A DNA stretch of 64,000 nt from Yoonia sp. R2331 (GTDB taxonomy: Bacteria; Pseudomonadota; Alphaproteobacteria; Rhodobacterales; Rhodobacteraceae). How positions within the stretch are numbered: position 1 is the stretch's first letter; each line of letters begins with the position of its first letter. The stretch covers positions 558,001 through 622,000 of the forward strand of contig NZ_JBGCUN010000001.1 of the NCBI RefSeq assembly GCF_041103235.1. The letters run 5' to 3'. The notes below the pieces were generated by a model. The model made no database searches, had not been told where the DNA came from, and saw only the letters and a program-made list of their open reading frames with translations. A program made the translations under genes and the position numbers. Positions 61,160-64,000 of the stretch are shown here, piece after piece.

Positions 61160-62389
61160 TTACTGGTCGGCCCAGTAGGCGGCATTGAGGGTTTGCATCG
61201 TTGCCATGACGTCTTCTGCTGTCTCCATTGTCGGGTCCAGCATAAAGCGGTTCATTTCCGCGACCAGTTCGCCCTGAAGATCAGGTGGAACAGCTTCCCA
61301 CCAGCGCAGGTAGGCCGCAGCCCCGGATTCCGCGATATCGGCGTTCACTTCCCCGACGATGGCGTTCGGTGCCTCGGCCGAATTGTTGCCGATGTAGTTG
61401 CCTGTCGCTTCGCCCCAGGCATTTGCGCCTTCTGTTGACACCCAAAAGCGCAAGGCCTCCATCGTGTCCGCATCTGCGGCACCATCAACCGACACCACCA
61501 GCGGCGCGCCTTCGACGATGACCGCAGCCGGTGCGCCCTCGACGGCATTCGGCATGATGAACACGCCCAGATCATCCGGCGCAACACCGGCTTCGATTAC
61601 CAGACCAGAGGCCCATTCACCGATCAGATACATGGCACCCGCGCCGCGCACATAATCGTTGAACTCTTCAGTGGATCGCGGATCCGAGAAATAGCCCTTG
61701 GCATACATATCCGACCACGCCTCGAACACGGCACGCAATTCCGGGCCGTCATATGCGACAGATCCGTCGTTCAGGCCGTTGTAGGCCTCCGGGTGCATAC
61801 GCAGCAACAATTCCTGGAACCAGATAAACCCGCGCCAACCTTCGTGCACAGTTGCAAGGAACGGTGTTTCACCTGCGGCGACGATCGCATCCGCATTGGA
61901 CATCAGCTCGTCCCAGGTCTTGGGCTCTTCCAGGCCAAGCTCGGCGTAAAGCGGCTTGTTATAAAGAACGACCCAGCGGGCCAGCAAAAGTGGCACCGCA
62001 TAGGCCTGCCCGTCCACCACGAACAATTCCTTGGACGCTTCGCCATAACCGCCTTCGGCAATCATCTCGGCCCAAAGATCGTCCAGCGGTGCGATTTGCC
62101 CGCTGCTGACCAGTTCTTCAAACGTCGCACCTGTCCACCATGTGAACATGTTGGGCGTTTCGCCAGACGCGATAGAGGCCTGCACGAAGGCCTTGTATTG
62201 TTCAGCGTTGGCATAAGGCGTTTCGACGATTTTCACGCCTGTTGCCTCTTGTGCGGCATCCCCGACAGACTGAAGCTGCTCGGACCAGAAGCCTTTGTCG
62301 TGAAACAATTGCACTTCTTGCGCCATGACCGGTGCTGCTGCAAGCATGACGCCCACAGCCGTTCCCAGTAGTTTTCCCTTGATATTCAT
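61160..62389 (-). CDS. Sugar ABC transporter substrate-binding protein
   Basis: 409-residue periplasmic binding protein (family 1). Signal peptide ending AAAPVMAQ, then EVQLFHDKGFWSEQLQSVGDAAQEATG, NMFTWWTGATFEELV, GWRGFIWFQELLLRM and AMYLIGEWASGLVIEA, as in oligosaccharide and monosaccharide binding proteins. Sugar not known. It is placed between the ATPase and permease genes. Confidence 0.92.
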   Translation of the reverse strand: MNIKGKLLGTAVGVMLAAAPVMAQEVQLFHDKGFWSEQLQSVGDAAQEATGVKIVETPYANAEQYKAFVQASIASGETPNMFTWWTGATFEELVSSGQIAPLDDLWAEMIAEGGYGEASKELFVVDGQAYAVPLLLARWVVLYNKPLYAELGLEEPKTWDELMSNADAIVAAGETPFLATVHEGWRGFIWFQELLLRMHPEAYNGLNDGSVAYDGPELRAVFEAWSDMYAKGYFSDPRSTEEFNDYVRGAGAMYLIGEWASGLVIEAGVAPDDLGVFIMPNAVEGAPAAVIVEGAPLVVSVDGAADADTMEALRFWVSTEGANAWGEATGNYIGNNSAEAPNAIVGEVNADIAESGAAAYLRWWEAVPPDLQGELVAEMNRFMLDPTMETAEDVMATMQTLNAAYWADQ

Positions 62390-62418
62390 TTGTTCTCCTC
62401 CTCGTTAAAATTGTTGTG

Positions 62419-63522
62419 TTATGTCGTTCTCAAAGACATCTCCGTGTCGGCATCGAACAGATGCAGACGCGATCCGGCGACGTGGAAATTGATTTCTTCG
62501 CCATCGTTCACGATGCGCGGCTGCTGCATGCGCGCGACGAAATCCACCGATGCGCATCGCGCAAACAAAAGGCTCTCGTTGCCCAGAAGCTCGGTCAGTG
62601 TCACCTCGCCGGTGATCGAAACCCCACCTTCGGGCTGCATGCCGTGCCCGTGGGGGATGATGTCTTCTGGCCGAAGCCCCCCCGTCACGCGCTGCCCGTC
62701 GCGCAAGGCACCGCGAAATTTGTCGTCATCCAAAGGGATCGTCATGTCCGGACTGACGAAGGCAAAGCCATCGCCGTTCTGCCTGATCTCACCTTCAAAG
62801 AAATTGATCTGCGGAGAGCCGATAAAGCTTGCGACGAATTTGTTGGCGGGATTTTCGAAAACGTCCAAGGGCGTGCCTTGCTGGGCAATCTCCCCGTCTT
62901 TCATCACGACGATCACGTCGGCCAAGGTCATCGCCTCAATCTGGTCGTGCGTGACATAGATCGTCGTCACACCCAGCCGATGCTGCAACCGCTTGATTTC
63001 AACCCGCATCTGGTTGCGCAGCTTGGCGTCCAGATTGGACAAAGGCTCATCAAACAGGAAAACCTCGGGCTCGCGCACGATCGCGCGTCCCATCGCCACT
63101 CTTTGGCGTTGGCCGCCAGACAATTCGGACGGGCGGCGATCCAGATAGGGTTGCAGTTCCAGCGCCTCGATCGCGCCATTGATCCGACGGTCCATGTCGG
63201 CCGGATCGATCTTTGCCAGTTTCAGCGAAAACGCGAGGTTCTCTTTGACGGTCAAATGCGGATAAAGCGCGTAGGTCTGGAACACCATCGCCACGCCGCG
63301 ATCACGCGATGGCAGATCATTGGCGCGTTTGCCATCAATCAACAGCTCCCCATGAGAGATGCTTTCAAGCCCGGCGATCATCCGCAATGTCGTCGACTTG
63401 CCGCAGCCTGACGGGCCGACAAGAACCACAAACGCGCCGTCAGGGATATCAAGGTCGATGCCACGGACAGCCAACTGTCGGCCGTAGACTTTTACCAGAT
63501 CACGGACAATCACCCCGGCCAT
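62419..63522 (-). CDS. Sugar ABC transporter ATP-binding protein (MsmK/UgpC type)
   Basis: 367-residue ATPase. Walker A GPSGCGKST, Q-loop MVFQTYALYPHLTV, signature LSGGQRQRVAMGRAIVREP, Walker B VFLFDEPLSNLD, H-loop YVTHDQIEAM, and a C-terminal TOBE domain (GLRPEDIIPHGHGMQPEGGV...LFARCASVDFVARMQ). It energises the two permeases downstream. ATG 63522 overlaps the dehydratase stop by one base (TGATG). Confidence 0.95.
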   Translation of the reverse strand: MAGVIVRDLVKVYGRQLAVRGIDLDIPDGAFVVLVGPSGCGKSTTLRMIAGLESISHGELLIDGKRANDLPSRDRGVAMVFQTYALYPHLTVKENLAFSLKLAKIDPADMDRRINGAIEALELQPYLDRRPSELSGGQRQRVAMGRAIVREPEVFLFDEPLSNLDAKLRNQMRVEIKRLQHRLGVTTIYVTHDQIEAMTLADVIVVMKDGEIAQQGTPLDVFENPANKFVASFIGSPQINFFEGEIRQNGDGFAFVSPDMTIPLDDDKFRGALRDGQRVTGGLRPEDIIPHGHGMQPEGGVSITGEVTLTELLGNESLLFARCASVDFVARMQQPRIVNDGEEINFHVAGSRLHLFDADTEMSLRTT

Positions 63523-64000
63523 CAGGACAACCCCGGCGCAGTCTTGACCGACGGATCGGCGTAGTTGCGCTCGGGCCAGACCGAGTACCAATTCGGCCGC
63601 GCGGGGTCGCGGTCGTAGGTGTATCCACCGGTTTCGCGGAAATAGTCGGCATATTGCGCCAGCTTCTCGCGACTGACCTCAACCCCCAATCCGGGGGCAG
63701 TCGGCACTGCAATATGACCATTCTCATACGGCAGTTTGCCCCCTTCCAGAATGTCATCCTGAAGGTGGTGATAATGTGCATCGGCCGCGAAATTCAGATT
63801 GGGCAGGACCGCGCCCAAATGCAGCATCGACGCCAGCTGGATGCCCAACTCGCCCGAAGAATGCACGGCAGCAGAACGTTGGAACGATTCCAGGACGTGG
63901 CCTGCTTTGACGGATTGCCGCAGCCCGCCCCAGAACGTGGTGTCCAGCAGGATCACATCCACAATGTCGTGACGGATACACTGCGCAAGCTGTTCAAAGT
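63522..64000 (-). CDS. Enolase-superfamily (glucarate dehydratase-like) enzyme, 3' part
   Basis: The frame is open from the right edge ([19 protein letters not shown]) to the stop at 63522; only the last ~158 residues are in the window. [62 protein letters not shown] and [15 protein letters not shown] match the C-terminal barrel end of glucarate dehydratase-like members of the mandelate racemase superfamily. It would remove water from a sugar acid to give a 2-keto-3-deoxy acid. The exact substrate depends on residues outside the window. It precedes the ABC ATPase in the operon. Confidence 0.88.
   Translation of the reverse strand, partial: FEQLAQCIRHDIVDVILLDTTFWGGLRQSVKAGHVLESFQRSAAVHSSGELGIQLASMLHLGAVLPNLNFAADAHYHHLQDDILEGGKLPYENGHIAVPTAPGLGVEVSREKLAQYADYFRETGGYTYDRDPARPNWYSVWPERNYADPSVKTAPGLS

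Noticed and set aside
1-64000. CRISPR arrays, prophage genes, toxin-antitoxin pairs, rRNA or tRNA genes.
   Set aside because: None seen on reading both strands; short tRNA genes were not tested by a dedicated search.

Overview
The window reads as chromosomal DNA of a Rhodobacterales alphaproteobacterium of the Roseobacter group. The evidence is high GC, succinate dehydrogenase genes in the typical order, ethylmalonyl-CoA pathway genes (ecm and ccr), an RpoH-type sigma factor with a Roseobacter/Rhodobacter-like sequence, TIGR02186/TauE and BMP-transporter operons, and a TTAA-N7-TTAA site of the CtrA type. I cannot name the genus. No rRNA, tRNA, CRISPR array, prophage or autonomous transposase was seen. 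Gene density is high, with many 1-4 bp stop/start overlaps.

Layout. 1-2888: 3' part of sdhA, three small exported proteins, then sdhB. 3012-5163: a DUF1989 protein, purine nucleoside phosphorylase and an exported DUF4329-like protein. 5164-5423: a small non-autonomous transposable element with 23-bp perfect terminal repeats, sitting exactly between two convergent genes so that its CTAG target copies provide both stop codons. 5424-10722: an H-NS-like protein and the ecm / acyltransferase / ccr group, which assimilates acetyl-CoA via ethylmalonyl-CoA. 10888-12621: a quorum-sensing module (small ORF, luxR, luxI) behind a CtrA-type site. 12662-16671: a RecD-like helicase, an SDR, and a TIGR02186/TSUP permease pair. 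16846-22719: a BMP-type nucleoside or nucleobase ABC transporter operon with an embedded LysE exporter and an NTF2-like protein, preceded by a RutR-like palindrome. 22923-24731: rimI, tsaB, a small conserved protein and an Nfu-type iron-sulfur protein. 24870-26054: three tandem near-identical secreted proteins with a gene-conversion signature.

26511-53251 is mostly housekeeping: CPBP protein, universal stress protein, class IV aminotransferase, trpS, a rhomboid-fold protein that lacks the catalytic residues, sugar transferase, murJ, glnD, an LpoA-like lipoprotein, rsmI-yraN-gshB, comM, a GST with an extra cysteine-rich tail, histidine phosphatase and cobU, rpoH, coaBC, dut, a membrane-anchored MoeB/ThiF-like E1, an amino-acid ABC pair without its own ATPase, an M3 peptidase, a CDF metal transporter, an SH3 protein and a hydroxyacid dehydrogenase. 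A 44-bp element made of four 11-bp direct repeats occurs twice (28959-29002 and 45310-45353), each time just past the stop codon of a housekeeping gene.

53436-64000: a 49-residue lipoprotein, a class-3 lipase-like protein, then an eleven-gene minus-strand operon for an aldose or sugar acid. From its promoter-proximal end it contains an enolase-superfamily dehydratase (cut by the window edge), ABC ATPase, binding protein, two permeases, GntR regulator, SMP-30 lactonase, a chimeric gene remnant (kinase N-lobe joined in frame to an enolase C-terminus), an FAH-family hydrolase, an SDR and an aldose epimerase. Together these fit a non-phosphorylative route of sugar -> lactone -> acid -> 2-keto-3-deoxy acid -> 2,4-diketo acid -> cleavage. 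The actual sugar is not determined.

The strongest leads are the paired 11-bp repeat arrays, the kinase/enolase chimera, the stop-codon-supplying element at 5164-5423, the mosaic triplicated secreted genes, the catalytically dead rhomboid, and the RutR-like and CtrA-like sites.
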